Below are positions 1 to 10,003 of a stretch of DNA of 64,000 bases, piece after piece. Source of the stretch: a bacterium Scap17 (lineage in GTDB: Bacteria; Pseudomonadota; Gammaproteobacteria; Pseudomonadales; Halomonadaceae); NCBI GenBank assembly GCA_013376735.1, contig VINJ01000001.1, positions 2,914,001 to 2,978,000 of the forward strand, read 5' to 3'. The notes under the pieces were generated by a model that was given only the letters and a program-made list of their open reading frames with translations, was not told the origin of the DNA and did not search any database. Numbering within the stretch: the first letter of the stretch is position 1; every line of letters starts with the position of its first letter. The position numbers and the translations under genes are program-made.

Positions 1-443
1 AGCTGGACGGCGAGCGCGTGCTGCTGATGCACGGCGACAGCATGTGCACCCGCGACGAGGCCTACATGAAGTTTCGTGCCATGACCCGCGACCCTCAGTG
101 GCAGGCACAGATTCTGGCCATGCCGCTGGAACAGCGTCTGGCGCTGGCCCAGTCATTGCGCATGCAGTCCGGCGAGACCAACAGCGAGAAGGACGAGGCG
201 ATCATGGACGTCACGCCCGAGGAAGTGGTGCGCGAGATGCGTGAGCACGACGTGCGCACGCTGATCCATGGCCATACGCACCGCCCGGCGGTGCATGAAC
301 TCGAGATCGATGGCGAGCCGGCGCGCCGTATCGTGCTCGGCGACTGGCGCCCGACCCAGGCCTTCGACATCATCGCCCGTGGCCAGGGGCCAGAGCTGCG
401 TGAATTTGCGCTGCCGCTGGTCGATGCGATCACTCACGGCTGA
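1..443 (+). CDS. lpxH: UDP-2,3-diacylglucosamine diphosphatase, 3' part
   Basis: This is the C-terminal part of LpxH, the calcineurin-like phosphoesterase that removes UMP from UDP-2,3-diacylglucosamine to give lipid X in lipid A synthesis at the inner membrane. The start lies left of the window. The reading frame is open from base 3 and stops at 441-443, so about 146 of the usual ~240 residues are visible. Visible signatures are the LMHGDS and CTRDEAYM block near the start, the DVTPEEV segment, and the metal-binding LIHGHTHRP motif typical of the family. A strong bidirectional terminator follows at 460-496. The assignment is confident from motif order alone; the missing N-terminus cannot be assessed. 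Confidence 0.95.
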   Translation, partial: LDGERVLLMHGDSMCTRDEAYMKFRAMTRDPQWQAQILAMPLEQRLALAQSLRMQSGETNSEKDEAIMDVTPEEVVREMREHDVRTLIHGHTHRPAVHELEIDGEPARRIVLGDWRPTQAFDIIARGQGPELREFALPLVDAITHG

Positions 444-459
444 TCGCTTGCACACACCA

Positions 460-496
460 AAAAGCCCCGCTGCCGATCACGGCAGCGGGGCTTTTC
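460..496. terminator. Bidirectional intrinsic terminator
   Basis: An 11-bp GC-rich stem (GCCCCGCTGCC with its complement) closes a 6-base loop. It is flanked by A-runs on the left and T-runs on the right, so it can stop transcription of lpxH and of the convergent minus-strand regulator gene. Confidence 0.9.
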
Positions 497-527
497 TCTC
501 ACGTTCTTACAGCGCCAGACGCTTCGC

Positions 528-3500
528 TCAGGCCGGTGACGATGCCTTGCGGCGCGCACGTCCCTCGGCGATCTCCACCAGCTGATGCCAGCCCAGCACC
601 GCGGGGGCATCGGCGCTCGGCAGCCCTTCCAGCAACACCTTCAGACGCTGACACCGCTCGGCATCATGGGCATCGACCAGACGCAGCCAGGTGGCAAGCC
701 CCATGGCTTCATGGTGGGTGTTTTCCTGCTCGATGGAGTAGGACAGCCCCTGCTCGATCAGGGAGCGCACCTTCTCCATCGGCAGCCCCTGAGCACTGCG
801 CAGGCTCGCGACCAGATAGCTGACCTCTGACAGGTAGAAGGAATTGCGCTCCTGGGCGACCAGCAGCACCTTCTCCATGTACTCCTCAGCGGCAGCATAC
901 TCGCCCAGCGCCATCACGGCGTCCATGTACCACAGATTGGGACGCTGATGACGCTCGCGACCGGTCAGTTCCGCGAACTCGTTCATGCTCGACTGCAGCA
1001 TGGACAGGCCATTGCGGTCACCATTCATCGCCCGCGCCCAGCCCAGCACACCATGCGCGGCCATGTGCCAAAGGTGAAGGTCCGCTGAACGCGTCACTTC
1101 CAGGGCCCGCTCGGCACGCTGGGTCGCCAGATGGGTGTGGCCCAGCTGGCGATACAGGGAGGTGGAGAACATCAGTGCCATCGCCAGCGAACCGGGCTGA
1201 CCGATCTGCTCGGCCATGCGAATCGCCGCCTCGGCCTGCTGCTCGGCCTTCACGTAGTCGCAGCGCAGACACGATGTCCAGCTCTGCAGACAGGAGGCCG
1301 CCACCTGCGGGTGATCGCTGAACGGCAGCCATTCGAGCACCATCGGATGGTTGACCGGATCGATCTCATCCAGGTGCTCGCCCGCCACACGCACGCGACC
1401 GGCCCAGAACTCGCAGTGGGCACGCGCATAATCGGCCAGGCGACGATAGCGATCATCGGAAAGCTCTTCCGCCAGCTCGCTGAGGCCCGAGGCCAGCGCG
1501 AAGGCATCGGCGTGGGCATGACGCTCGCTGCAGCCGACCCACAGACCCCATTTGACGATGAAGGCCTGTTCAAGGTCCGGCTCATCGTCCTCGACCAGCG
1601 CAGGACTGCTGAGCAGGTTGCGTGCCTGCACGAAGCTCTCGTGGGCAATGCGTGAGCCATGGCCCTCCAGCGCGAAGCCGGACTGACCGCGTACCGTCAG
1701 CAGGCTGACCTCGCGCTCTTCCTGTCCATCGACATGCTTGAGGCAAGCCAGGCCGTTGTCCGCCATCCTGAGCGCGGTGCGGTTGGCGCTGATCTTGAGC
1801 GCCTCGCGCGCCGAGAGCTCGAAGTAACGCGCGGCACGGCTGAAGTTCTGCGACTTGCGCAGGTGAACGGCGAAGTAGCCGGGGTGACGACTGATCCAGG
1901 CGGGATACTTGTCCTCGATGAGCGCGACCACCTGATGGTGAATCCGGCGTCGCACATCCCGCGGACATGACAGATAGGCCGCTTCCTGGATCAGCTGATG
2001 GGTAAACTGGTAGTCGAATTCACTGTCGCTGCCGCAGGCCTCGATGATCTCCAGACGCTGCATGTTCTCGATGGCGCGCTTGAGGCGGCCCTCTTCGAAC
2101 TCACAGCTCTGGCGCACGAAGCTCAACTTGAAGACACGCCCCAATACCGCGGCGGCGTGAGCGACATCGCGCCCTTCTTCCAGCTGATCGATACGACTGG
2201 AGAGCAGGCCGATCAGGCCCTTGGGCAACTCGTCGAGCTGCACCGGGCGCCCTTCGCGGCGGTCCATGTCGAGACGACGGCAGATTTCCTGCAGGTAGAG
2301 CGGCACGCCATCGCAGCGCTCGATGAGCTGACTGCGCATGCGCGGACTCAGGTGCAGGCGATAGCGACGTGACAGGTGCGACAGCAGGCGCGAGACCTGC
2401 ATCGGATCGAGGCGACCCAACGCGATGTACTGGTCCCAGTTGAGCTTGACTGCCAGGCTGTCGCGACCGTTGTGGCTTGCGGCCAGCATGAAGCCGATGT
2501 TGATCGGCAGACGCGCCTGCAGGCCAGCCAGTACCTTGAGCGACGGCTCGTCGAGCCACTGCAGATCATCGATCATCATCACCAGCGGGCGCAGGCTGGC
2601 TGACTTCTCGATCACCAGATGCAGCACACGCACGACGCGTTCGACCGTCTCACTGGACTGGATCAACACCTCGTCTTCCGTGGTGTCTTCCGCCGTGCCG
2701 AGCACCGCATGGAAAGAGCGACGCACTTCCTCGCTGATACCCTGCAGCGCCTCGGAGGACTCGAACAGCTGCTCGACGCTTTCGCGATCGATATTGCCGT
2801 CCAGACGCCAGCGAATCAGCGCCGTCACGACACTGTAGGGCTCCAGCTGCGAGAGGCGCGTGGTCGGCATCCAGCACAGCCCGACATCCTGGCTCTGCTC
2901 CAGCTGACGAAAATTGACCATCAGGGCCGACTTGCCCATGCCGGTGTTGCCACTGACCAGCACGCTCTGGCGCAGGCCGATGCTGGCGCGAGCCAGTGCA
3001 TCGCGCAGACGACGCAGCTCGCCCTCGCGACCAATCAATGTCGGCAACGAGGATTCGCGAGTAGCGACGCTGCTGCCCAGCACCAGCGCGCGCAGACGCA
3101 CGCGACCGTCAGCGGCCAACAGGCGCGAGGTCAAGCGGGGCTGCAGGTCCAGTGCCGGCGGCATGTGCTGGCTGGCTTCCTGGGAGATCACCAGCTCGCT
3201 GCCTTCGGCGGCGGTCATCAACTCGAGGGAATATTGCGTGACCTGACCCAGCGGATCGGCCAGCTGACGCTCCGGCAGGTAGATGACCTGACCGGAGTGC
3301 AGGCCCGCCGACAGCGAGAAGACCGGCGGCTTGCCTTCGCCGTCCCACAGCTTGGCGATCTCATCGGGGATCGCCTTGCTGCAATGTTCATAGAGCGCGA
3401 CCAGCTCGGCGAGCTGATGCGCCGGGCCGTGGGTACCGAAACATGCCAGACCCACGCCCCCCGTGGCACCCGGCAGCCAGAAGCCCCCCAGGTGGTGGCA

Positions 3501-4442
3501 CTGCTGCTCCAACCAGCGCAACAGCTCGATCTGCAGCGTCAGGCAGGCACGCGCCCAGACGCGGTCACGATGGCTGTCCTTGACGCTCAGGCGTATGGCC
3601 ATGACCGACAGCTGACGGTGATCGATTTCCTCTTCGCGCAGCGGCGCGCTGTCCAGCGACAGGGTCCGTGAGATGGCGCCCTGCGGCGTCATGGAGCTCA
3701 TGGTCTCGCTCTTGCCATCGGACCAGTAACGCGCCAGTTGCAGGAAGCCGGGGTCCGGCTGCTGGCCGGAGAGCGCCAGCTGCTGCAGGAAGGCATTGAA
3801 CTGCTCATGGGCCGCGGCCGACTGACCGCCTTCGGCCAGCTGACGCACGAGACGCTCATGGAAGGGGCCGTAACCGGAGAAGCGGCTGACCAGCGTGCGC
3901 AGCACATCATCGGGCAGCGGTTCATCCGTGGCCAGCACCCGCTCGGCGAACTGGATGACGCGCTGACGCCACTCGCCACGCACCTTGATCATCCAGCGCT
4001 GGAAGTCAGGGCACTGGGTCAAGGCGAGCTCCTCGACCAGATCGCCACGATACAAGGTGAGAATCTCTCCCAGGGTGGCGACGGAGGGCGGTGCCAGCAG
4101 CAGGCCGTTGAGCTCGTCGAGATCAAGCTCCCAGTGCTCCGGCAGCGAGAGCGCGATAGTCTGACGCGACACCGTCAACAGATTGTCGGCCTCGTCGCCG
4201 AGACTCTGACGCAGACAGTGCAGGGCGTGGCGAAGGTTGGTCCGTCCGGAAGACAGCCCCTGATCCGGCCAGAGCAATTCCGCCAACCCGGCACGGGAGA
4301 CGGCCTGATCATGCAGCAGCAGATGCAGAAGTAGCGCCTTGACCTTGTCGTAGCTGAACTGAGTCAGCGTGTCATCACCCAACGTCAGCTGGAAATGTCC
4401 CAGCAGTGCCAGTTGAGCTTGACCAGATGTTTCCTGCGTCAT
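528..4442 (-). CDS. Giant BTAD/cyclase-homology/AAA-ATPase/TPR transcriptional regulator
   Basis: This 1304-residue protein looks like a signal-integrating transcription activator. In order I see an OmpR/SARP-type winged-helix region (about 8-100), a bacterial transcriptional activation (BTAD) helical repeat region (about 105-245), and a class III nucleotide-cyclase-like domain (about 275-430). Then comes a STAND/AAA ATPase starting near residue 467, with Walker A GNTGMGKS at 498-505 and Walker B VMMIDDLQWLDE near 615-627, and a long TPR-like helical C-terminus (about 830-1290). The cyclase-like part keeps the fold hallmarks (GGVGLACFG, GLHSGQV, ELVISQEA) but begins RQLSVMAIRL. The first metal-binding aspartate expected in active enzymes is therefore absent, and it is probably a sensor or pseudo-enzyme. 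No terminal LuxR HTH is seen. It lies 78 bp after miaE on the same strand. The target genes are unknown. Confidence 0.85.
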   Translation of the reverse strand: MTQETSGQAQLALLGHFQLTLGDDTLTQFSYDKVKALLLHLLLHDQAVSRAGLAELLWPDQGLSSGRTNLRHALHCLRQSLGDEADNLLTVSRQTIALSLPEHWELDLDELNGLLLAPPSVATLGEILTLYRGDLVEELALTQCPDFQRWMIKVRGEWRQRVIQFAERVLATDEPLPDDVLRTLVSRFSGYGPFHERLVRQLAEGGQSAAAHEQFNAFLQQLALSGQQPDPGFLQLARYWSDGKSETMSSMTPQGAISRTLSLDSAPLREEEIDHRQLSVMAIRLSVKDSHRDRVWARACLTLQIELLRWLEQQCHHLGGFWLPGATGGVGLACFGTHGPAHQLAELVALYEHCSKAIPDEIAKLWDGEGKPPVFSLSAGLHSGQVIYLPERQLADPLGQVTQYSLELMTAAEGSELVISQEASQHMPPALDLQPRLTSRLLAADGRVRLRALVLGSSVATRESSLPTLIGREGELRRLRDALARASIGLRQSVLVSGNTGMGKSALMVNFRQLEQSQDVGLCWMPTTRLSQLEPYSVVTALIRWRLDGNIDRESVEQLFESSEALQGISEEVRRSFHAVLGTAEDTTEDEVLIQSSETVERVVRVLHLVIEKSASLRPLVMMIDDLQWLDEPSLKVLAGLQARLPINIGFMLAASHNGRDSLAVKLNWDQYIALGRLDPMQVSRLLSHLSRRYRLHLSPRMRSQLIERCDGVPLYLQEICRRLDMDRREGRPVQLDELPKGLIGLLSSRIDQLEEGRDVAHAAAVLGRVFKLSFVRQSCEFEEGRLKRAIENMQRLEIIEACGSDSEFDYQFTHQLIQEAAYLSCPRDVRRRIHHQVVALIEDKYPAWISRHPGYFAVHLRKSQNFSRAARYFELSAREALKISANRTALRMADNGLACLKHVDGQEEREVSLLTVRGQSGFALEGHGSRIAHESFVQARNLLSSPALVEDDEPDLEQAFIVKWGLWVGCSERHAHADAFALASGLSELAEELSDDRYRRLADYARAHCEFWAGRVRVAGEHLDEIDPVNHPMVLEWLPFSDHPQVAASCLQSWTSCLRCDYVKAEQQAEAAIRMAEQIGQPGSLAMALMFSTSLYRQLGHTHLATQRAERALEVTRSADLHLWHMAAHGVLGWARAMNGDRNGLSMLQSSMNEFAELTGRERHQRPNLWYMDAVMALGEYAAAEEYMEKVLLVAQERNSFYLSEVSYLVASLRSAQGLPMEKVRSLIEQGLSYSIEQENTHHEAMGLATWLRLVDAHDAERCQRLKVLLEGLPSADAPAVLGWHQLVEIAEGRARRKASSPA

Positions 4443-4520
4443 GTGTCATCCATTTCAAAGTCGCGAACGAAACGCCAGCCCTGCCACGGCGCCGGTGATC
4501 CCCTGTCCTTGATCCTTGCC

Positions 4521-5342
4521 TTAGTCTCTCGTGCCTTGATCCATCGCGTCCCGGCCCACCCTGACCGAGGCGCGCGCTGCCCGTCGTGCGCTCGGCTGAC
4601 CACTGTGGAAGCGGAAGACAGCGTCGGGGGTTTCGATCAGCTCTCGTTCCACTTCACGTAGCACCGCGAGACGGGGGGCCAGTGGTTCATTGGTGTATTG
4701 CTCTGCCAACATGAGGTAATCCTCATAGTGACGTCCTTCTGACTTAACCAAAGTGCGATAGAACTTTGCAAGCTCTGGTTCCAGATACGGGATGAGGCGC
4801 GCGAAGCGCTCACATGACCTTGCCTCTATCAGGGCGCCGATCAGCAGGATGTCCACCAGGCGTTGCGGGTCTTCGTCCCTGACCTGCTGGCGCAAGGCTT
4901 CGGCATAGCGCGAGGCCTTGATATGCCGATAGGCGATGCCCCGCTTCTCCATCAGCCCGACCACCTGCTCGAAGTGCAGCAGCTCTTCGCGCGCCAACTG
5001 TGACATCTTGGTCAACAGCAGTGGCCGGTTCACGTAACGGTACATCAGGCTCATGGCGGTGGAGGCGGCTTTCTTCTCGCACTGCGCATGATCGATCAGC
5101 AACAGCTCCGGATTCTCAAGCGCCGCCTCGACCCAGCTCAGGGGCGTCCTGCAGGGCAGAAAGACCAGCAGTGACGCCGGCAGCAAGGCATCGGTATCTT
5201 CATCGCTTGGCTCCTGCGACGCTGCAATCATGTACGTCCCGGCCTCACTCTCGCCATACTGCCCAGCATGAACATCATCATGCTGCCTGCTCTGCTCAGG
5301 CGCAATCACATTGCGCTCGGTCACGTCGGTCATTGAATTCAT
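4521..5342 (-). CDS. miaE: tRNA 2-methylthio-N6-isopentenyladenosine hydroxylase
   Basis: MiaE is a non-haem diiron monooxygenase that hydroxylates the isopentenyl group of ms2i6A at position 37 of tRNAs reading U-starting codons. The 273-residue product carries the conserved FLPCRTP segment and ferritin-like iron-ligand motifs EKKAAST, EELLHFEQV, EARSCERF and EGRHYEDY. I chose the ATG at 5340-5342, 7 bases after the stop of the upstream DUF1289 gene. A longer frame begins at 5405 but would overlap that gene by about 56 bp. The first ~60 residues before the conserved core are polar and variable. The tight spacing implies co-transcription with the DUF1289 gene, possibly continuing into the large regulator. 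Confidence 0.92.
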   Translation of the reverse strand: MNSMTDVTERNVIAPEQSRQHDDVHAGQYGESEAGTYMIAASQEPSDEDTDALLPASLLVFLPCRTPLSWVEAALENPELLLIDHAQCEKKAASTAMSLMYRYVNRPLLLTKMSQLAREELLHFEQVVGLMEKRGIAYRHIKASRYAEALRQQVRDEDPQRLVDILLIGALIEARSCERFARLIPYLEPELAKFYRTLVKSEGRHYEDYLMLAEQYTNEPLAPRLAVLREVERELIETPDAVFRFHSGQPSARRAARASVRVGRDAMDQGTRD

Positions 5343-5349
5343 TATCACG

Positions 5350-5844
5350 TCAGTCTTTTGTCTCGCTCGCTTGCGTCTGCTGCTGACTGACAGGAGACAC
5401 CTCAACGACGGAGTTCATATCATTATCGGCACGCTTTGCCGCTTCCACCATGATTTCATCGTTTATATGAGCAAAAAGCTGTTCGGGCTCAAGTGCTCGC
5501 GCATGATCCAGTGGCGCGATGCCATACGCTGACAGGTCCTTGATGCGGGTACGCCCGACACGCAGCAGCTCAACGGCGCGTGACAGAGCCGACTGCTCGG
5601 CACGGAAACGGATGCGATGGCGGGTAAGCTGCTCGGCCAGCATGGCGTCATCGGCGACGCGCAGCCAGCGGGCGGCGACCTGACTGCGCAGCTCGTCCAG
5701 TGCCAGCATGCGCTGGGCGCGCTGGTCACTGTCATAGCCGAACCAGGCCAGGATCTCATGATCATGACGCTGGCAGCCGCGACAGACGCTATCGCCGACC
5801 GTAGTGGAGCAGACACCTACGCAAGGAGAAAGAATACGGCTCAT
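5350..5844 (-). CDS. DUF1289 domain protein
   Basis: This 164-residue protein has an N-terminal DUF1289 module: SPCVGVCS, then CRGC and a following EILAWFGYD segment. The four-cysteine arrangement suggests a small metal site, but no reaction is established for the family. The remainder is a helical, charged region without a motif I recognise. I chose the ATG at 5842-5844, which has a GAGGG ribosome site 5 bases upstream and starts directly before the conserved domain. A longer start at 5892 lacks this. It is the first gene of a minus-strand unit with miaE 7 bases downstream. Confidence 0.8.
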   Translation of the reverse strand: MSRILSPCVGVCSTTVGDSVCRGCQRHDHEILAWFGYDSDQRAQRMLALDELRSQVAARWLRVADDAMLAEQLTRHRIRFRAEQSALSRAVELLRVGRTRIKDLSAYGIAPLDHARALEPEQLFAHINDEIMVEAAKRADNDMNSVVEVSPVSQQQTQASETKD

Positions 5845-6263
5845 GTTGCCCTCGGGGAGGCGGAAAGTGTGATTCGGGGTACCCCCCATCATACCGTGCG
5901 TACCCGAGAGCCGACAGCATCGCGCCGCGTGCGCTAAAAGGGCCCCTTGTCAGCGGCGTGCTGGGCGTCATCAGCGCGTCATCAGGGTTGCCGCATAGTG
6001 TTTTCTCAGCGTGACTTCCTGACAATCAGATGAAATATCAGGATGTTATGCCGCAATAGGCGACCAAAGTCTCAGCCCCCGCCACTGGGCGCTCCTTAAC
6101 ATTGTCGACAAAGTTGAGTAGACTCGCATTCGCCCCGTAGCGCCTGATTCGCTCGCAATAAGACGCTTGAATTACCCGCAAGAAGCCTCGAGGTGCCATG
6201 CCCTGCGTCTTCAAGACGACTGGCCCGCGCATTTCGACACGATTACAGATGAGGGTCTCCCAC
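5845..6263. other. Divergent intergenic region upstream of acnB, with a TTGTCGACAA palindrome
   Basis: This stretch holds the promoters of the DUF1289 gene (minus) and acnB (plus). At 6102-6111 there is a perfect 10-bp palindrome, TTGTCGACAA, a little over 150 bases before the acnB start. Its form resembles operators of GntR-type repressors, but I cannot assign a regulator. I see no RNA gene or credible coding frame here. Confidence 0.4.
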
Positions 6264-8867
6264 GTGCTTGAAGCCTACCGTCAACAGGTTGAAGAACGCG
6301 CCCAGCAGGGCATCCCGGCAAAGCCGCTGAATGCCGAACAGACCGCCGAACTGGTCGAACTGCTCAAGAACCCGCTGGCCGGTGAAGAAGAGTTCATCCT
6401 CGATCTGTTCACCAATCGCATTCCCCCGGGCGTTGATGAAGCCGCCTACGTCAAGGCTGGCTTCCTGACCGCCATCGTACGTGGCGAAGCCGCATCTCCG
6501 CTGATCGACAAGACACATGCCGTCAAGCTGCTTGGCACCATGCAGGGCGGTTACAACATCGCCACGCTGGTCGAGCTGCTGGACGATGAGAGCCTGGCCA
6601 AGGAAGCCGGCGAACAGCTCAAGCACACCCTGCTGATGTTCGACGCCTTCCACGATGTCGCAGAGCGCGCCAAGGCCGGCAACGCCGTCGCCCAGGCCGT
6701 GCTGCAGTCCTGGGCCGACGCCGAATGGTTCCTGTCCAAGCCGGCGCTGGCCGAGAAGATCTCGCTGGCCGTCTTCAAGGTGCCGGGCGAGACCAACACC
6801 GATGACCTGTCTCCGGCGCCTGACGCCTGGTCACGCCCGGACATCCCGCTGCACGCCAACGCGATGCTCAAGAACCCGCGTGAAGGCATCAGCCCGCAGG
6901 AAGATGGCGTCGTCGGCCCGCTGGCCCAGATCGAGGAAGTGAAGGCCAAGGGCTTCCCGGTCGCCTACGTCGGTGACGTGGTCGGTACCGGTTCTTCCCG
7001 CAAGTCCGCCACCAACTCCGTGCTGTGGTTCTTCGGCGACGACATCCCGTTCGTGCCCAACAAGCGCGCTGGCGGCTTCTGCATCGGCAACAAGATCGCC
7101 CCGATCTTCTTCAATACCATGGAAGATGCCGGTGCCCTGCCCATCGAGATGGACGTCGAAAAGATGGCCATGGGCGATGTCATCGACATCTACCCGTACG
7201 AAGGCAAGGTCTGCCGTCACGACACTGACGAAGTCGTCTCCACCTTCTCCCTCAAGACTCAGGTCCTGCTGGATGAAGTGCGTGCCGGCGGTCGTATTCC
7301 GCTGATCATCGGTCGCGGTCTGACCGACAAGGCGCGTACCGAGCTGGGTCTGGAAGCGTCTGACGTCTTCCGCCTGCCGGAGCAGCCCAAGGACACCGGC
7401 AAGGGCTTCACCCTCGCGCAGAAGATGGTCGGCAAGGCCTGCAACATGCCGGGCGTGCGTCCGGGCATGTACTGCGAGCCGAAGATGACCACCGTCGGCT
7501 CCCAGGACACCACTGGCCCGATGACCCGCGACGAGCTGAAGGACCTGGCATGCCTGGGCTTCCAGGCCGACCTAGTGATGCAGTCCTTCTGTCACACCGC
7601 CGCCTATCCGAAGCCGGTCGACGTCGAGACTCACCACACCCTGCCCGACTTCATCATGAACCGCGGCGGCGTCTCCCTGCGTCCGGGCGACGGCATCATC
7701 CACTCGTGGCTGAACCGCATGCTGCTGCCGGACACCGTCGGTACCGGTGGTGATTCCCACACCCGCTTCCCGATGGGTATCTCCTTCCCGGCGGGTTCTG
7801 GCCTGGTGGCCTTCGCCGCCGCCACTGGCGTGATGCCGCTGGATATGCCGGAATCCATCCTGGTGCGCTTCAAGGGCGAACGTCGTCCGGGCATCACCCT
7901 GCGTGACCTGGTCCACGCCATCCCGCTGTACGCCATCAAGCAGGGTCTGCTGACCGTCGACAAGGCCAACAAGAAGAACGCCTTCTCTGGCCGCATTCTG
8001 GAAATCGAGGGTCTGGAAGATCTGACGGCCGAACAGGCCTTCGAGCTGTCCGACGCCTCTGCCGAGCGTTCCGCCGCCGGTTGTACCATCACGCTGTCCG
8101 ACGAGAGCGTGACCGAGTACCTGAAGTCCAACATCACCCTGCTCAAGTGGATGATCGCCAACGGTTACGGCGATGCCCGTACCATCGAGCGTCGTATCGC
8201 GGGCATGGAAGAGTGGCTGGCCAATCCGAGCCAGATGCGTGCCGACGAGAACGCGGAATACGCCGAGATCATCGAGATCGACCTCTCCGAGATCGACCAG
8301 CCGGTGCTGTGTGCGCCGAACGATCCCGACGATGCCCGTCTGCTGTCAGACGTCGCCGGTCAGAAGATCGACGAAGTCTTCATCGGCTCGTGCATGACCA
8401 ACATCGGTCACTTCCGTGCTGCGGGCAAGCTGCTCGAGAAGCAGCCGGCCGGTAGCCTGAAGACCAAGCTGTGGCTGGCTCCGCCGACCAAGATGGACCA
8501 GCACCAGCTGACCGAAGAAGGCTACTACGGCATCTACGGCCGTGCCGGCGCACGCATGGAAATGCCGGGCTGCTCGCTGTGCATGGGTAATCAGGCACGT
8601 GTGGCTGCCAAGTCCACCGTGGTGTCCACCTCCACGCGCAACTTCCCGAACCGTCTGGGCGACGGCGCCAACGTCTTCCTGGCATCTGCCGAACTGGCGG
8701 CCATCGCGGCCGTGGTCGGTCGTCTGCCGACCGTCGAGGAATATCAGGGCTACATGGGCGAATTCGATGCCATGGCGGGCGAGATCTATCGCTACCTGAA
8801 CTTCCATGAGATCGAAGAGTTCCAGAACGCCGCGTCCAACGTGATTCCGGTCACCCAGGAAGCCTGA
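6264..8867 (+). CDS. acnB: Aconitate hydratase B
   Basis: AcnB isomerises citrate to isocitrate in the TCA cycle (and can act on 2-methylcitrate derivatives) using a [4Fe-4S] cluster. The cluster cysteines are visible in GSCMTNIGH and in [10 protein letters not shown]. Other signatures include [32 protein letters not shown] and [12 protein letters not shown] start at 6264 is preferred: GAGGG stands 8 bases upstream and the protein then begins MLEAYRQ, giving 867 residues against 865 in E. coli. Frames starting earlier (6198 or 6249) add residues absent from the family. It is monocistronic, with a terminator at 8950-8985. Confidence 0.97.
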   Translation: MLEAYRQQVEERAQQGIPAKPLNAEQTAELVELLKNPLAGEEEFILDLFTNRIPPGVDEAAYVKAGFLTAIVRGEAASPLIDKTHAVKLLGTMQGGYNIATLVELLDDESLAKEAGEQLKHTLLMFDAFHDVAERAKAGNAVAQAVLQSWADAEWFLSKPALAEKISLAVFKVPGETNTDDLSPAPDAWSRPDIPLHANAMLKNPREGISPQEDGVVGPLAQIEEVKAKGFPVAYVGDVVGTGSSRKSATNSVLWFFGDDIPFVPNKRAGGFCIGNKIAPIFFNTMEDAGALPIEMDVEKMAMGDVIDIYPYEGKVCRHDTDEVVSTFSLKTQVLLDEVRAGGRIPLIIGRGLTDKARTELGLEASDVFRLPEQPKDTGKGFTLAQKMVGKACNMPGVRPGMYCEPKMTTVGSQDTTGPMTRDELKDLACLGFQADLVMQSFCHTAAYPKPVDVETHHTLPDFIMNRGGVSLRPGDGIIHSWLNRMLLPDTVGTGGDSHTRFPMGISFPAGSGLVAFAAATGVMPLDMPESILVRFKGERRPGITLRDLVHAIPLYAIKQGLLTVDKANKKNAFSGRILEIEGLEDLTAEQAFELSDASAERSAAGCTITLSDESVTEYLKSNITLLKWMIANGYGDARTIERRIAGMEEWLANPSQMRADENAEYAEIIEIDLSEIDQPVLCAPNDPDDARLLSDVAGQKIDEVFIGSCMTNIGHFRAAGKLLEKQPAGSLKTKLWLAPPTKMDQHQLTEEGYYGIYGRAGARMEMPGCSLCMGNQARVAAKSTVVSTSTRNFPNRLGDGANVFLASAELAAIAAVVGRLPTVEEYQGYMGEFDAMAGEIYRYLNFHEIEEFQNAASNVIPVTQEA

Positions 8868-8949
8868 TCAGGCGGGGAGTCATGCCCCTGCATGGCTCCC
8901 CTCTGACAGCAGCATTGGCATCATGCAACTGGCGTCATGCCAGACAACG

Positions 8950-8985
8950 AAACGGGCCGCCCCTCAAGGGACGGCCCGTTTTTTC
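8950..8985 (+). terminator. acnB terminator
   Basis: AACGGGCCG pairs with CGGCCCGTT, extended by an inner CCCT/AGGG stem after one mismatch. A T-run follows at 8979-8984. Confidence 0.88.
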
Positions 8986-9028
8986 ATGCCTGCGACAAGC
9001 TCATTTTTTCATGCCTGCGATAAGCTCA
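8979..9028. repeat. 25-bp tandem duplication
   Basis: Two head-to-tail 25-bp units (8979-9003 and 9004-9028) each start with six T and differ at one position (C or T). They lie between the acnB terminator and the stop codon of the convergent outer-membrane gene. The second unit duplicates the U-tract of the terminator. Confidence 0.9.
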
Positions 9029-9048
9029 GTGGATGCAAGCGCCCTGCC

Positions 9049-9669
9049 TCAGAACTTGTAGCCGACCGAGGCGGTGAAGGCATCCACCTGATAATCGCTG
9101 TCGAAGTCATAGCGCTCGTACTCGGCACGGATCAGGAACGGGTCCAGATTGACCTGTGCGCCGGCGCCATAGACCGGATCAAAGCCGTCGTTGTCCTTCA
9201 GGTCGACGCTGGAATTGCCCAGATTGCCGTCGACATCGGTTTCCCACTTGGCCATCCCCGCCTTGGCGAACAGCGAGAAGTACTGACCGATGGGCAGGAT
9301 ACCCACCACGTTCACACCATAGGCCTTGGACTCGAGATCGGTATTGCTGAACTCATTGCCCTTTAGCTGGACGGTCCCCAAGTCGGTGTAGAAGGCCTCA
9401 GTGGCGAAGTACGGATTGTACTGATAGCCCACGAAGGCCTTGTAGACATTGTCGTCATCATCCACATCGAAGTCATCGCTGCCGGATTCGATGAAGTCAC
9501 CGGCCTCATCGGAATCATCGTTCTCAAGGCTGGAGAAGCCGGTACCGGCACCGATGTAGAGACCTTCGCTGGTTTTGCCTGCTGCCTGAGCGTGGCCACT
9601 GAGCGCCAGAGCGAGAGCGGCGAAGGAAACGGTAGCCAACGGGGCGGCCAGAAGACGTGACTTGCTCAT
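9049..9669 (-). CDS. Outer membrane beta-barrel protein (OmpA/opacity-like)
   Basis: This 206-residue protein has a signal peptide (about residues 1-25, small residues ending GHAQA). Alternating beta-strand segments follow and it ends in VGYKF, the terminal-phenylalanine signature recognised by the BAM complex. It fits the eight-stranded OmpA-like transmembrane barrel family (LYIGAGTGFSS, YQYNPYFATEAFY, PVYGAGAQ). An acidic stretch rich in Asp and Glu near residues 50-75 would form an extracellular loop, as is common in salt-adapted bacteria. Start ATG 9667-9669 has an AAGGAG site. A frame open to 10080 is only an artefact of upstream DNA. The exact role, porin or structural, is not determinable. 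Confidence 0.82.
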   Translation of the reverse strand: MSKSRLLAAPLATVSFAALALALSGHAQAAGKTSEGLYIGAGTGFSSLENDDSDEAGDFIESGSDDFDVDDDDNVYKAFVGYQYNPYFATEAFYTDLGTVQLKGNEFSNTDLESKAYGVNVVGILPIGQYFSLFAKAGMAKWETDVDGNLGNSSVDLKDNDGFDPVYGAGAQVNLDPFLIRAEYERYDFDSDYQVDAFTASVGYKF

Positions 9670-10003
9670 GTATTGCTCCTTGATCCAATGGGCGGCACAG
9701 GCAACAGCCGGCCGGACACTGACGGTAAAACGGCGCCTGTCATGGGTTGCAGAAGCATCGTCGTAGATATAGAACAGTGTTTCAAGAGTGGCGTTTTGAC
9801 TACTTGTCACGTCGCCAGTCAGCAACATGTCCTCGTGTCCTTCCCGCCCCCTCCACTTGCGCGTGCCCGAGACCCACTTAGCCCTTCGCACAGGTGCAAA
9901 GCCCTGGCGCATCGGGCATTCTCGACGTTGTGGCATTGCAGCAATCGCCAGCGCTCCGTCCCTCAAGCGGCCTGCCGCGGCCGACCAGCACAAGGAATAC
10001 GAC
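9670..10003. other. Divergent promoter region, outer membrane gene and rraA-like gene
   Basis: This 334-bp region must hold the promoters of two divergent genes. The part near 9730-9830 is comparatively AT-rich and is the likely promoter zone. I see no strong palindrome, no RNA gene and no credible small gene. Confidence 0.4.
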
